This document shows, in pieces, positions 22,440 through 33,199 of a stretch of 64,000 bases of DNA. Below the pieces are notes generated by a model that was given only the letters and a program-made list of their open reading frames with translations, was not told where the DNA came from and ran no database searches. The position numbers and the translations under genes were made by a program. The stretch comes from Epiperipatus broadwayi (lineage: Eukaryota; Onychophora; Udeonychophora; Euonychophora; Peripatidae). Where the stretch lies: positions 870,001-934,000 of the forward strand of contig JAQFVV010006275.1 of NCBI GenBank assembly GCA_028023455.1. Reading direction: 5' to 3'. The stretch's first letter is position 1; every line of letters starts with the position of its first letter.

Positions 22440-23759
22440 TTAAAATCTTATATAGGTAATAAATTAATTATTGATGTTTTATAGGTGTGAAATAATATAT
22501 TAATAACAATCTAGTATATTTCTGAACTAATGAGGTCACTATTTCAGATATAATTTAGATATCAATTTTATTAATTTTAATAATTCTGTGAACAACAATA
22601 GCTATTAAGTATGTATTGCTGATGATATATAATATTTAAGAAGGACAATATATATGAAAGGGATTATATACAATTTTATTAAAAATAGCTGTAGAAAGTC
22701 ATGATTCTTATAGTGTATGTATTGAAGATTATAAATATTACATATTTTTAGCATTCTATATTTGTAACTTGTTTATTTATGGAATTCTAAATTGTGAACC
22801 AGTTAGGATCAAGCTTTATTAAGATCACTGTAATAGATTTCATTTCCTATGAAATATCAGTAAATGATATGTTATCTATAAAAGATGTTGGAAATCACAT
22901 GAAAGTGAATTTATTTTTCATTTCATTAGTGAATTACATTGATATGATATGGTATTATTATTTACAAGTTTGTAAATATACTTGAAAAATGTTCTATTAT
23001 AAATTATATTATACTTATTAATAAGTACAACTATTTTAACTAATTTCAGAGAAGAAGAAAAAGTTGGAAAGACAAACAACAAAAAGTTAAATATGAGTTT
23101 TGTGATGTCTTTACAAATCACTTTAGGAAACTCAAATATATCTATTTATAGTTTATTACATCCTGATCTCAAAATCTAAATTTTTATATCTTTCAGTGCT
23201 ATCTTTTATTTCTGTAATAATCTTATATTTCTTATATATTTTTTCAGCTTTATCCTTCCAATGAAAGCATAAATATTGCATTTCTTTAAAGTGTGTTTAG
23301 AGATAATATTTATAATATAAACAGAATTTTATTATGCTCAAGTTTATTATAAAATATTTTTAGAAAGTTTTGTTGCTATGCATAAGAAATATCATTAGAT
23401 TTTCATAATTACACCCAGAATCCTTAAACGAAATTTTTTATATATAGTTAGATTACTCTTGTTGAAAGATCCTTATTAATTGTGGCAGAAACGCTTTGAA
23501 GTCTGTATTGCACCTCAATATTGAAGTTTATTTTCTTGCTTAAAAATACCAAAATTTATATATTGATTTATATTCTCGAGTTTTAGGGTGTTTTTCTCTC
23601 ATTCCTCACCAAATAAAGTAGTTGAGTTTTTTTAAATATTAATTAATAAACTGTTTATAGATTGTATACAAAATATTAAAACGTTTTGGTCATTTCTTAA
23701 GTTGACGGAATAACATAATCATGAGAACCCTGTAATATCAATTTTTTTAAAAAAATATT
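22440..23759. other. AT-rich non-coding
   Basis: The short open frames at 22794-22985 and 22918-23121 overlap on opposite strands and show no recognisable domain, so they are not called as genes. Confidence 0.55.
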
Positions 23760-24240
23760 ATTTTTAATGAGTTTAGATTAAAAACTCTGCTATCACAGAT
23801 TGGTAGCTGCTTTACAAAGCTGTCAATAAACTTTTCCAGAAACCCTATCATTAAAAGCCAAAGTTGAAGCTAGTACATAACCCTGTTTAACACTGATTCT
23901 CATTTCAAATACCTCAGATTTTCACATCAATAATAATTCTGTTTCTGATACTACCATATAGGACCTTAAATAACTTTCTGCAGACAACTAACTACTTTCA
24001 GACTACATCAGTTGAATCAAATTCTTTGATTGTCTGATAATAAAAACTATTATCTATGTGTATTACTTAAATTCTGTCAAAAAATTTTAAAATAGTTCAG
24101 TAATAGTCAGTAAGACCGCTATAGTTGATAGTAATTATTGCAGTCTTAATTCCATTTATTTTTATAAAATGAAATAATGCAAAGGTTCTTAAGTCCTATC
24201 TAATAGTACAACTTCATAGGTTGATATATATATAAAACAA
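23760..24240 (-). pseudogene. Decayed LINE reverse transcriptase fragment
   Basis: Read on the minus strand, traces of reverse transcriptase motifs appear in order: NGI..AIITI (from RGI.LLS), a motif A remnant KEFDSTDVV (from KAFDSV), a leucine-rich FKVLYGSIRNR stretch, then KTG or KQGYVLASTLAF corresponding to the RQGCVLAPTLF motif. Several frameshifts separate them. The fragment covers only the central part of the domain, and boundaries are approximate. It is probably the same non-LTR group as 11000-11960. Confidence 0.4.
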
Positions 24241-25587
24241 ATTCCAATAGTTTTGAATTGTATATATCACCATGGAATTTTAAAACTTTGCCTTCTCATT
24301 TTTAAAAATCCAATAATAGTTTTATCTTCATCAGTCTTAATAACTTTATCCAAATCCAGGTGAGTTATAAACAATTATCTGAAATCATATCATTATTTAC
24401 CCAATATGTACCAGTGAAAAGATGACTTGTAACTGGTTCTCTCTCTAAAATTCTTGGAGCAGTATCTCTGAATCAACATTTTAACATAGTTTCGCTATTC
24501 ATCACAAAAAAAAATTTAGATGCTGAGATGTCTCAATCATGAATTACATAAAATGTGACATTGGATTTCATATCTAAAACACATTGGAAATTGAGTAAAA
24601 TTGTTACTGAAATACTTGAAATGATTCATATTGTGGGTGTTAGTGAAACTATGAGTTGCGAGAAAGTTTTAAAGTCTTTTTCTACATTTCAAGATGTCAA
24701 GAAAATTATTAAAAATGATTATTAAAAGTATGAAACACATAGTCACATTTCATATCATAACTCATGATCCAGACACATTAGTGCCTTAAAATTTTTGTGT
24801 CACAACAAAATATTTGTATTGATTCATAAGTAGTGCTGCAGACAGATCGATGTTAATCTTCATTATTCTGGTTATAACGATTTTTCATTAAGTAGTTTAA
24901 ACATTTCTGTCTATTATATTTCCATTACCTTCTGCTTTACTCCCATTACCATTACTGATATTACATATATTCTACTTAAATTAGTAATTCTTAATGCCTA
25001 ATAATCTATCCAGCTATTGTGAGACATTTTAGACAACCTTTTCTAAATAGGGCTGCACCAGTATTAAATAATCTGTGAGTGAAATTTTTATTTCAAATCC
25101 CTGGTGATATTTATTGATTGTAATGCATCTCTGTTTATAAAAAAGAAAAAATTGTAATCACATTTGCTATAAAAAAATAGTTGAACAAATACACAATCAC
25201 TATACATACTTAGTTTGTCAAACATGTCTCCATCATTGCTTTATAAATGCCAAGAACTTTGCATACTTTACATAAAAAATAAATGATTGGAATCATTTGT
25301 TGTGTATATATAATTAAAGAATAAATTAAAATTACACTGCTTCATGAATGTAGCCTGAGTGTATTTTTGTTCCTGAACACTCTTACCAAAGGCAATTGAA
25401 AATGCTTAAAATTATAGTTAATATTTTTGATATTTTCTCTATATATGAAAAGGTAGTATTGGGTTTAAAATATTGCATTTCAGTGATAGAATTATCTTGT
25501 ATTTTTAAAATAATAAAAGAGTGGAAATGTTATTGTATAAACATATAACCATTTTGTCACAATTGGTGTCAAAAGTTGACTGATCAC
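24241..25587. other. Non-coding
   Basis: No supported gene. A weak transposase-like stretch near 24590-24830 was considered and rejected. Confidence 0.5.
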
Positions 25588-25735
25588 ATAAAAGACATTA
25601 CGTGATCACCATTTTTTATGCTTGCTCAAGCTGTTAAAACAAACAAAACTGTTCATGCAGTAGTGCCACTCAGTAATCAATGGATGAAAGAAAGTTTGTG
25701 CCTAAAATCTTTACCTAGTGCCTACTCATCTGATA

Positions 25736-25776
25736 TCCCCAGACTAGTTCTAGCTTGTCACTTTCATCATTGAGGA
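25736..25776 (-). ncRNA. Mutated hammerhead motif, family A, left arm
   Basis: Stem I (TCCTCA/TGGGGA) and the ACTAGT palindrome remain, but the core carries ATGATGA instead of CTGATGA and GAAC instead of GAAA. Both positions are essential in known hammerheads, so this copy is predicted inactive. Confidence 0.6.
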
Positions 25777-26261
25777 GCATTGGATCTGAGAGTAGTCCAC
25801 CTAGATCTTAGGATCTAATACAACCCTCCAGCAGCCACCTTTTATCTCTACTTAACTACAAAACTATGAGTCTAAAATTGAAAACATAATATTTTCAATC
25901 CAACCTCATTATCTTATATAGTCATATGGGTCTGAACTCAGTTCAGTACCTTTACATTTTGGGGTCTTTGGTTTTTTAATAACCGTAGCCACCACTAACC
26001 TATTAGGCAGGATCATGTGATATTTAGTAGTTTAATACCGATCCTGCTTAATAGGATAGTGGTGGCTATTGTTATTAAAGAACCAAAGATACCAAAATGT
26101 ATAGGTGTTGAACTGAGTTCAGACCTATTAACTATATAAGCGAATGAGCATGTTTTAAATTTTAGACTTATAGTTTTGTAGTTAAGTAGAGATAAAAGGG
26201 TGACTGCTTGAGGGTTGCATTAGATCCTAAGATCTAGGTGCGGTTCTCTCAGATCCAAGGC

Positions 26262-26302
26262 TCCTCACTGATGAAGCCACAAGCTAGAAACTAGTCTGGG
26301 GA
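26262..26302 (+). ncRNA. Hammerhead ribozyme motif, family A, right arm
   Basis: Stem I TCCTCA/TGGGGA, CTGATGA (26268-26274), stem II AGC/GCT with an unpaired A, GAAA (26287-26290), palindromic ACTAGT stem III, predicted cleavage after C26296. The core is intact. Confidence 0.72.
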
Positions 26303-26385
26303 TATTGTATGAGTAGGCATTAGATAGGGGTTTGTTTTATACACTACTGTATGTATGGAGAGTTTTTCCTGTTATAAAAGACATT

Positions 26386-26949
26386 GATATACGAAAATTG
26401 AATATTTTGGTGTAATATGGCAACGCCTTCACACATTTAGTGTCAATAACACAAGAAAATGACAAAAAGAAGGAGTCAGATTAAAAAACAAAATAAAGGA
26501 GATGTTCATGAAAATAGAAGAAAAGATAAAACAATCACAAAAAAATTGAAGGAAGTAAATAAAATATTAAAAATATAGAAGAGATGATTTTAAAAAATAT
26601 GAAAAATTACAACAAAATGTCATCTATAAGTGAAAAGCTTCAATAATACAAAGAATAAAGTAAAAAATTATATGGAAAAAATAATTAAGACATATATGTT
26701 TATGAAAAGTTAGAAGAATATAGAAAAACTAAGAAGAAATTAAGAGAGAAATTAGATTCTCATTTTTGAAATCATGTGATCAATGAGGTAAGTTAAAAAA
26801 ATGAACTCAGTCTTAAGGGAGAAATTGCTTTACATTTTAGATAGAACAATTGCTGTGTGGAAACAGTGATTAGGAAATTTATGCAGAGAATACATTAAAG
26901 GACAAAATTGTTCTATAGAACATATCCAAGCTCAAACTCAGTGTAAATA
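26386..26949. other. A-rich non-coding
   Basis: Adenine-rich with no long frame. A decayed N-terminal coding part of a retroelement is possible but not demonstrable. Confidence 0.5.
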
Positions 26950-27060
26950 ATATGTAAAAAAAGAACGTTTTTAAATAATGCTTTTATGTAAACAGTTGAC
27001 TAAAAAGTAGAAAAATGACAAAGTAATCTGCCTCTCAGTTAATTTGCCATTCTTGGATAT
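26950..27060. repeat. Inverted partner of the PLE 5' flank
   Basis: ATAATGCTTTTATGT, AAAAGTAGAAAAA, AAGTAATCTGCCT and TTTGCCATTCTT occur here in this order, and on the opposite strand at 30360-30470, just upstream of the PLE reading frame. The pair therefore brackets the PLE as inverted repeats. Confidence 0.65.
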
Positions 27061-27080
27061 ATTAAAGGTCTTAAAAATCT

Positions 27081-27232
27081 ACACTTATTATAAAACAATT
27101 GGAAATTGCAAGAATATTGTTGTTTCATAAAAGTATTTGAGGCCTTTTTGATTTTTATGATTTATTTGAGCCTCAAATTTTTTTATGAAATGACAATATT
27201 CTTGAAATTTCCATTTGTTTTATAACAAGTGT
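27081..27232. repeat. 152-bp hairpin (palindromic MITE-like)
   Basis: Left arm ACACTTATTATAAAACAAT...TTTGAGGC pairs with the right arm GCCTCAAA...TTGTTTTATAACAAGTGT around a centre near 27157. Non-coding, family unknown. Confidence 0.65.
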
Positions 27233-27394
27233 ATATTCTTAATTATTTGCCTGAAGGGATGTGATCATGGTATATTAGATGTGATAATATATTGAACTAT
27301 TTCCATCATTGATCAGTAAATGTTGAATGTAAAGAAAATTTTAAACTTTTCAAATACAAACAACTTGTAAGTAATAATGCACAAATAGAAAACA

Positions 27395-27575
27395 CAGGTT
27401 AGTAATTACACAATGTTTCGAGTAGTAATTCTCCACTCTTCTTTAAATGTTACTGGCCTAACCACTGACAGTATTCACATAAGAGTCGAAATCATACCTT
27501 TAGATTCTCGAATATCGAATTTAAGGTAAACTCTCTAATCAATTGAGCTGTCCAATCAAAGGTAACAGGTAGTAG
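27395..27575 (-). mobile_element. tRNA-derived SINE with long variable arm
   Basis: On the minus strand the head reads AGCTCAATTGATTAGAGAG, a good tRNA D-arm/A box. After TTACCTTAAATT comes a hairpin-forming stretch (GATATTCGAGAATC) placed like the long variable arm of class II tRNAs (Leu/Ser), then GGTATGATTTCGACTC, a decayed B box. The body continues with CACTGACAGT-type sequence and AAAGAAGAGTGGAGAAT. The same family forms the palindrome at 46872-47039. The cloverleaf is too decayed for a functional tRNA. Confidence 0.6.
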
Positions 27576-27755
27576 AAATTTCATATATTTATATATGAGG
27601 CTTGGCTCCAATCAACCTGTGTCCTTCAATTTTTTTTCCAAGATCAAAGTTAACTAGAGGCCTTTTTTAATTTTTTCTAAGAACAAGGTTAATTAGATAC
27701 TTACTTACATTGTGTATTGTCACACTGTTGATTTATAGGATTATTTGCCATTATC

Positions 27756-28004
27756 CTATGAGCAGCTTTTTTTAATTTTCTTCTTTCCATCTTTTCCTCT
27801 ATCCAATATTTTTGTATTTTCCCAATTGAACATATGCTCATTAGAACATACATGGTCTGCTATTGTAGACACATCTGTTTCTTCTCTTTTAACCATTAGT
27901 TTGTTTTCTTTCAATAACTGCTTAATACAGTGACAGGTCTCACCAATAAATTTTCTTCCACATTTACTTGGTATTTTATAGATGCAGTTTTTGTTCTTCA
28001 GCAT
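27756..28004 (-). CDS. GIY-YIG endonuclease remnant of the Penelope-like element
   Basis: An 82-codon open stretch with CIYKIPSKCGRKFIGETC near residues 7-24 followed by a conserved IKQLLKEN helix and an ADHVCSNEHMFNW segment. This is the arrangement of the GIY-YIG domain of animal Penelope-like elements (IY.I.C.CG..YIGET...I..R..EH ... HF). The GIY of the motif is CIY here. It is connected to the upstream reverse transcriptase only through frameshifts, so it is a fragment. Confidence 0.75.
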   Translation of the reverse strand: MLKNKNCIYKIPSKCGRKFIGETCHCIKQLLKENKLMVKREETDVSTIADHVCSNEHMFNWENTKILDRGKDGKKKIKKSCS

Positions 28005-28318
28005 TTCTAGTTTAGGCTTGATAGAAACAAGAATTTCTCTAAGTGTGATATGGGTTTGGAAAGCTGTTATTGACTGCAGATTTTCTTTAATTTGAACACC
28101 ATAGCTGGTATGTGTGGATACATTACATTACCAATAATTGTTTTTTGGCATCTTTTTATTGTCTATTAAAGATTTCCTTAATAATAGATGATGTATAACC
28201 ATTCTTTATAAAAGTTCTATGTGAATCTTCATTTTCCTAATCACTGTTTTTCAAAAAAACTTCCTTTGCTCTATTCTATAGTGGTAATATAATTCTATGT
28301 TTAGTGTTTCTGGTATGA

Positions 28319-28785
28319 TTGGATATATATGCCAAGTACTTGTCAGTGTGTGTTGGCTCCCTATACATTGCTGTTTTTGCTTTGCCCTGAGAGAGTCTTG
28401 TCACAAAGACATCTAAAACCAATTTTTATTCTCATTCTGATTCCATTGTGAATTTAATTGAAGAAGGTATGTTGTTGATATGCATACAGAATGACTGTAA
28501 TTGTGCCTTACCATGGGGCTCTACCACAAATATATCATGACATAGCAAAGCCACACTTTAGGCAGACATGAATTAGTATTTGAGGCTGGATTTCAAGTTC
28601 GTCCATGTAAATGTTGCTTAGTGAGGGTGATAGTGGTGATCCCATGGCCATCCCTTGATTTTGTTGGAAGAATTCTGAGTATATTGAAAGTACATTATTG
28701 TTATGCAGAAGATTAATAATTCCATTATACTATCAATAGGTAGAGTTGTGTTAGTTTGTAGACTATTATCATCATATAGCCTCAT
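28319..28785 (-). repeat. Internal duplication in the PLE, copy 1
   Basis: Matches 28797-29240 with roughly 90 percent identity over the segment encoding the central reverse transcriptase motifs (GMAMGSPLSP... to THTDKYL). It carries a few extra bases around 28475-28500. This copy is contiguous with the GIY-YIG part. Confidence 0.75.
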
Positions 28786-28796
28786 CATTTTGGGTT

Positions 28797-29240
28797 TTCG
28801 ATATGATTGGATGTATATGCCAAGTACTTGCCAATATGTATTGGCTTCCTATACATTGCTGTTTTTACTTTGCCCTTAGAGAGTCTTGTCACAAAGACAT
28901 CTAAGAATGCCAATTTTTATTGTCATTCTGATTCCATTGTGAATTTCATTGAAGAAGGTATGTTGTTGATATTGATCCATGGAGCTATACCAAAAATATA
29001 TCATGACATAGCAAAGCCACACTTTAGGCAGACATGGAGTAGTATTTGTGGCTGGGTTTCAAGTTTGTCCATGTAAATGTTGCTCAATGAGGGTGATAGT
29101 GGTGATCCCATGGCCATCTCTTGATTTTGTTGGAAGAATTCTGAGTTATATTGAAAGATGTTGTTATGCAGAACATTAATAATTTCATTATACTATCAAT
29201 AGGTAGAGTTGTTTTAATTTGTAGACTATTATCATTATAT
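28797..29240 (-). repeat. Internal duplication in the PLE, copy 2
   Basis: Partner of 28319-28785, contiguous with the N-terminal reverse transcriptase half. The copies have diverged in both indels and substitutions, so the duplication is not recent. It may reflect two partial PLE copies joined in tandem. Confidence 0.75.
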
Positions 29241-29250
29241 ACCCTCATCA

Positions 29251-29543
29251 TGCAATGTATGGATAAGAGAACTAACCTCATTGAAAAAATTAAAAGACTG
29301 AAGGGGAGTTGGGCTGGACATATTGTTAGAAGAGATGATAATAGATGGACAATTGAAATTTTAAACTGGATTCCAAGAGATTGTAAAAGATCCAGAAAGA
29401 GACCACATGTGAGATGGATGGATGAAATAAGAAAGTGTGCAGGGATGATGTGGAGAAGAGAAGCTAAAGATAGGAAAATATGGATTGAACTTGGAAAGAC
29501 CTTCATTCCTGCAGTGGATTGATAATGGTTGATAATGATGATG
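29251..29543 (+). mobile_element. 5'-truncated RTE tail inserted in the PLE
   Basis: Contains the last ~90 codons of the RTE reading frame ([42 protein letters not shown]) and a short TGATAATGATGATGA tail. The 10-bp repeat ACCCTCATCA at 29241-29250 and 29544-29553 is its target-site duplication and dates the insertion after the PLE. The frame remains open to a TGA at 29520 but has no catalytic domain. Confidence 0.85.
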
Positions 29544-30359
29544 ACCCTCATCACATGGTAAATTTTTAAATAGTTTCCACATCAAAGTTTACCAATATGT
29601 CAATTCTTTCCATTTTCATCTCCCTGACTAATTCTGTAAAGTATTTACAATTTGTGATGAAGGATTGTGTTCTGTATACCAATGGGGTAAGAACTACAAG
29701 AAGAATTCTTGACACATTTTGGCTGGTGAATTTCTAGATCTAACAATAGGTTTTAATGGAATGCTGTCTTTATGGATTTTAGGTAATCCATGCAGGTGAG
29801 GAATTTTGCTGAAATATGAAGTTAATTTTCTTTTTTCTGAATCACTGAAATACCTGCAATGCTTCTGGGTAATGCCTGTAATTTTATCTCTTGTATTTAA
29901 AATTATTTTTCTCTTGTTACTTTTTTGTATTGGCCTGCTGTGAGAAGTCCTTGTATTTTGTTATCATAATCAGTTTTATCCATTATACTATAGTGTTTCC
30001 TTTGTCATCAGGAAGAATGATTATAAATGTATCCTGTTTGAGAAATTTAATAACTTTGCTCTCACCACTTGAAGCCATTGATTTCTGCTTCTGCACTTGA
30101 TGTATCTCAAATGTCTTTTCACTGTCTAGCATAACTCTGCTGCTTCTTCCAGAGTTGTGATACTCATTTGCTGCCTTTATATCCAATAATAGGAGAGAGG
30201 ATGGTGTAATGCCAAAGTTCAAACCTTTTCCAAGATCAGATAATTCATCAGTAAAGTATTTAAAACTAAGATTTTCCACTAACAAAGCTGGTAGACTATT
30301 TGCAATATGATTTTTGACTCGCCTATGTAGATTTACAAGATTTTTCTTCTGTCATTTTT

Positions 30360-30470
30360 TATGATTGATATTTTACAAGAATGGCAAAGTAACCTAAAGG
30401 CAGATTACTTGATTTTTTCTACTTTTGAATCAGTTATTTAAACATAAAAGCATTATTTTAAAAAAAATTT
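30360..30470. repeat. Inverted partner of 26950-27060
   Basis: Lies immediately 5' of the PLE reading frame and is repeated in inverted orientation beyond the 3' end of the element. Confidence 0.65.
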
Positions 30471-32224
30471 TACTTATTTTTTTTACTCATTAGTTATATT
30501 TACATATTATTTTTTAAAATGTTTAAAAGTACAAAAAAAAAAATGCAACAAAAAGTATAATTTAATAATAAGATGTGAAAGTAAAAAATACACCCTCTAA
30601 CAAACAAATTCTAAATTTAAATATGTGATCATCTACTATATAAAAATATTTATGTATTGACTTTTTAATTAATTTAAGTATGAATTAAATCAAAATTTTA
30701 TTCTACAAATGTAATGTCTCCATCAGATTTTTTAAAATTAATTTAATTACATATGACTTAAATCAATATTAACAAAATTTTTAGTCTATGAATGTAATAT
30801 TTTTGTTAGCTCATTTGTTAAGAAATTTTATTGGAAAGCATAAGGACGTAAGTTTGAGTTATAAATAGGAATGGATTTTTTTTTCATTGTTAAAATTTTT
30901 TTAATGTGGACATATGTACATACAGAAACATCCACAGATAGGGCAAGTTCATATAAAAGCATTTAACATTGAAAAGAATCTATTTTAGAACAGCAGAAAA
31001 TAATTGAAATGGTTGAAAAATTTATGGACATAAGATTTTAAAAAAAAATGAATGTAACATCATCAAAAAAAAAAAAGCTGGTTTTATTGAGAAACTTAGA
31101 ATCAAAATAGCTTTAGAAATACTAAAAATGGATTAAAATGTTGAAGAAAATGTTATTTTTCCAGATCAAAAGTATCTGAATTTCATAAGAAAGCAATTAG
31201 GAAAGAATCACCCACAATAGATATCAATGAAAATATTTATTAGAAAATATCCAAAGTTCCTATTTTGAATCCTCATTTTCATTGATTAAAACAAAATATA
31301 GAAACTGATTGATAGATAGATGGTTGTCTTGCAGCTGTATACTATATGATAGCTGTTGCTTATTCAAGCCTATAAGAAATGGCCTTACAGTAGGGTAAAG
31401 ATAGTTGTTCAATTTTGGATAATGAAGTCAATATCAAAATTCAAGACAAAGAATAAATTTCTTTTAGTCAACATTTAAGTTTTGCTAACAATCAGTTGAA
31501 GATTATAGTCTATTATCTAATTGCCAAATGCAGAACAAATGTATTCTTTACTTAACACTGCATCTTAGAAATGGAATGCAATTATATAGGAAAATGCAAA
31601 TTCAAGATCATTCTTATGCTCATTCGAGAAAGAATCATGTAAGAAAATTCATAATATTGACTGGGAAAAAGTTGCTGGCTAATTTTTATTTTTTATATCA
31701 TGAGTGATAAGTGACTGTTTAATAATATAAACATTTTTGAAAATTGCTTTTTGGGTAATGAAGACAGATGGCTTATTGAATATATGTAAAATCATTTTGC
31801 TTTTTAGTTATTTTGTTTGTTTTATATGGATACAGGTAATGTTATATGTTTTTCTCTCTGAAGAATTTTTCCTGTTAGGCAAAAGATACCAGACATATAT
31901 GATATTTAATGAGAAAAACTGATTTCCTCCCTGGAATTGAAAAAAAAAAATTAAAGCTTATTTTCTCCCTCCTGTTTAAAAATGCGGGGGGGGGGGGGGG
32001 CATTTTCTGCTTGAAAAACAAGAGGATTTTAAAAATCTATTTTCTGTCTGGAAATTTAAAGATTTAAAAGTTTATTTTCTATCTGAAAAGTTTTTTTTCT
32101 ATCTACAAATGAGAAGACTTAGATTTATTTTCTGTCTGAAAAGTGAATGTTTTAAAAATGTTTATTTATCTGAAATTTGAAAGAATTAGGATTATTTTTG
32201 CTAATATTCATGCCAATAAAGAAA
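30471..32224. other. AT-rich non-coding with long G-run
   Basis: No gene supported. A run of about 17 G at 31984-32000 could form a quadruplex or be an assembly-prone homopolymer. At 32020-32190, degenerate ~45-bp repeats of TTATTTTCTGTCTGAAAA type occur three to four times. Confidence 0.55.
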
Positions 32225-32363
32225 TTACAGAGGCGATGTGATTCGATGCCCTGAGGTTTCTCCTTTTCGGCGTCAGGAATCTCTCAGCTACTATTTCCAG
32301 AAAAACATGTAAGTCAACTCACCTTCCTTTACCATTCCGCACTCTTAGTTTTTCCTAGATTTT

Positions 32364-32618
32364 CTATTCTGCTCCATCCCATTTCCTCAACATAATCTTT
32401 GTTAACTTCATGGCCTTTATATTTAAATCCCTCTTATCTTTTCCCAAACCCAGCACAAAAACCAAGAACCCATGGTCTGTATAATCACTTTGTTTATATT
32501 TATTCTTCCACAACTTCATTATTTGTACCCTTTTTGCTTGCAGGCATTTACATTCAATTAACAGATGCCTAATATTTTCACTGCCTTTTTTACATAACTC
32601 GCAGATTAAAGCACTCAT
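32364..32618 (-). CDS. C-terminal zinc-knuckle segment of the CR1-like ORF2
   Basis: 84 codons open. Near the start, CELCKKGSENIRHLLIECKC has the C-x2-C...H-x4-C arrangement found downstream of the reverse transcriptase in many non-LTR elements, where it is thought to help nucleic-acid binding. It is followed by a basic region ending KIMLRKWDGAE and then the presumed 3' UTR. Confidence 0.65.
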   Translation of the reverse strand: MSALICELCKKGSENIRHLLIECKCLQAKRVQIMKLWKNKYKQSDYTDHGFLVFVLGLGKDKRDLNIKAMKLTKIMLRKWDGAE

Positions 32619-33199
32619 ATTTTTCCATTTATATATATTCCCTTGTTGCTAAAATCTTAAACAATAAACTACTTTTCATCCTATTATCATAAATTAATTC
32701 ACACCCAAAATTCTGTTTACTTTTTTATATATACACACACATTTAAACTCTTTCTACTCTCCATACTAGTTCTGTAACTCCCTATTTTTTATTAATGCAT
32801 CTATTCTTCTATCGCATTCTTTGCCACTATTCTCCTAATACAATCATTCTTCTTTTGTATAAATATACTAATATAAATTCTTTATCCAGATCTTTTGCAT
32901 ACCATACTACCTTTCTCACCCATCTTGTTGCCTATCCTTTACTCATAACCCAGTTAAATACTCTTTTGACTATTCTTTTATTATCCATAAATTGCAATCT
33001 ACTGAACATTTTCATTTTGCTTTTTGCATCTCTCACATAAAAACTTGGTCATCCCATCTTCCCTTGAATAGCCTCCTTTGCCATCCACACATTTGCATCT
33101 AATGCATATCTTCCTACTTCTCTTTGTACTTTTTCTAAGTAAATTGACATCTCTTTACTAACACATAACGCTTTGTTACCATATGTTAATCCTGCTACT

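Larger units (their letters stand above)
25600..26373. mobile_element. Fold-back hammerhead family A element
   Basis: Two inverted copies of the family A sequence face each other around a centre near 26015. Each arm contains, from outside to inside, the ribozyme block, GATCCTAAGATCTAGGTG, TAGAGATAAAAGG and a stretch reading CTGAACTCAGTTCA. The exact 12-bp repeat ATAAAAGACATT at 25588-25599 and 26374-26385 is a target-site duplication. Arms are unequal in length and diverged, so this is older than the dimer at 19 kb. Non-coding. A transcript from either strand could form a hairpin of over 300 bp. Confidence 0.78.
27700..30350 (-). pseudogene. Penelope-like element, decayed, with GIY-YIG domain
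   Basis: Penelope-like elements encode one protein with a reverse transcriptase and usually a C-terminal GIY-YIG endonuclease. On the minus strand the order is preserved. The N-terminal part (30285-29983) contains DLGKGLNFGITP and IIILPDDKGN. GLPKIHKDSIPLKPIV and LVNFDVET lie at about 29800-29560. GMAMGSPLSPSLSNIYMDE is near 29100 and again near 28620. THTDKYLAYISNH is near 28340. The GIY-YIG part is at 28004-27756 (CIYKIPSKCGRKFIGET). Stops and frameshifts occur throughout, and the YVDD box is lost through a small deletion in both duplicated copies. A ~470-bp internal duplication and an RTE insertion further break it. Dead copy. Confidence 0.85.

Noticed and set aside
24590-24830. Possible hAT transposase C-terminal trace (ILEMIHIVGVSETMSCEKVL)
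   Set aside because: Similarity is limited to a few residues, the frame is short and no terminal repeats are visible.
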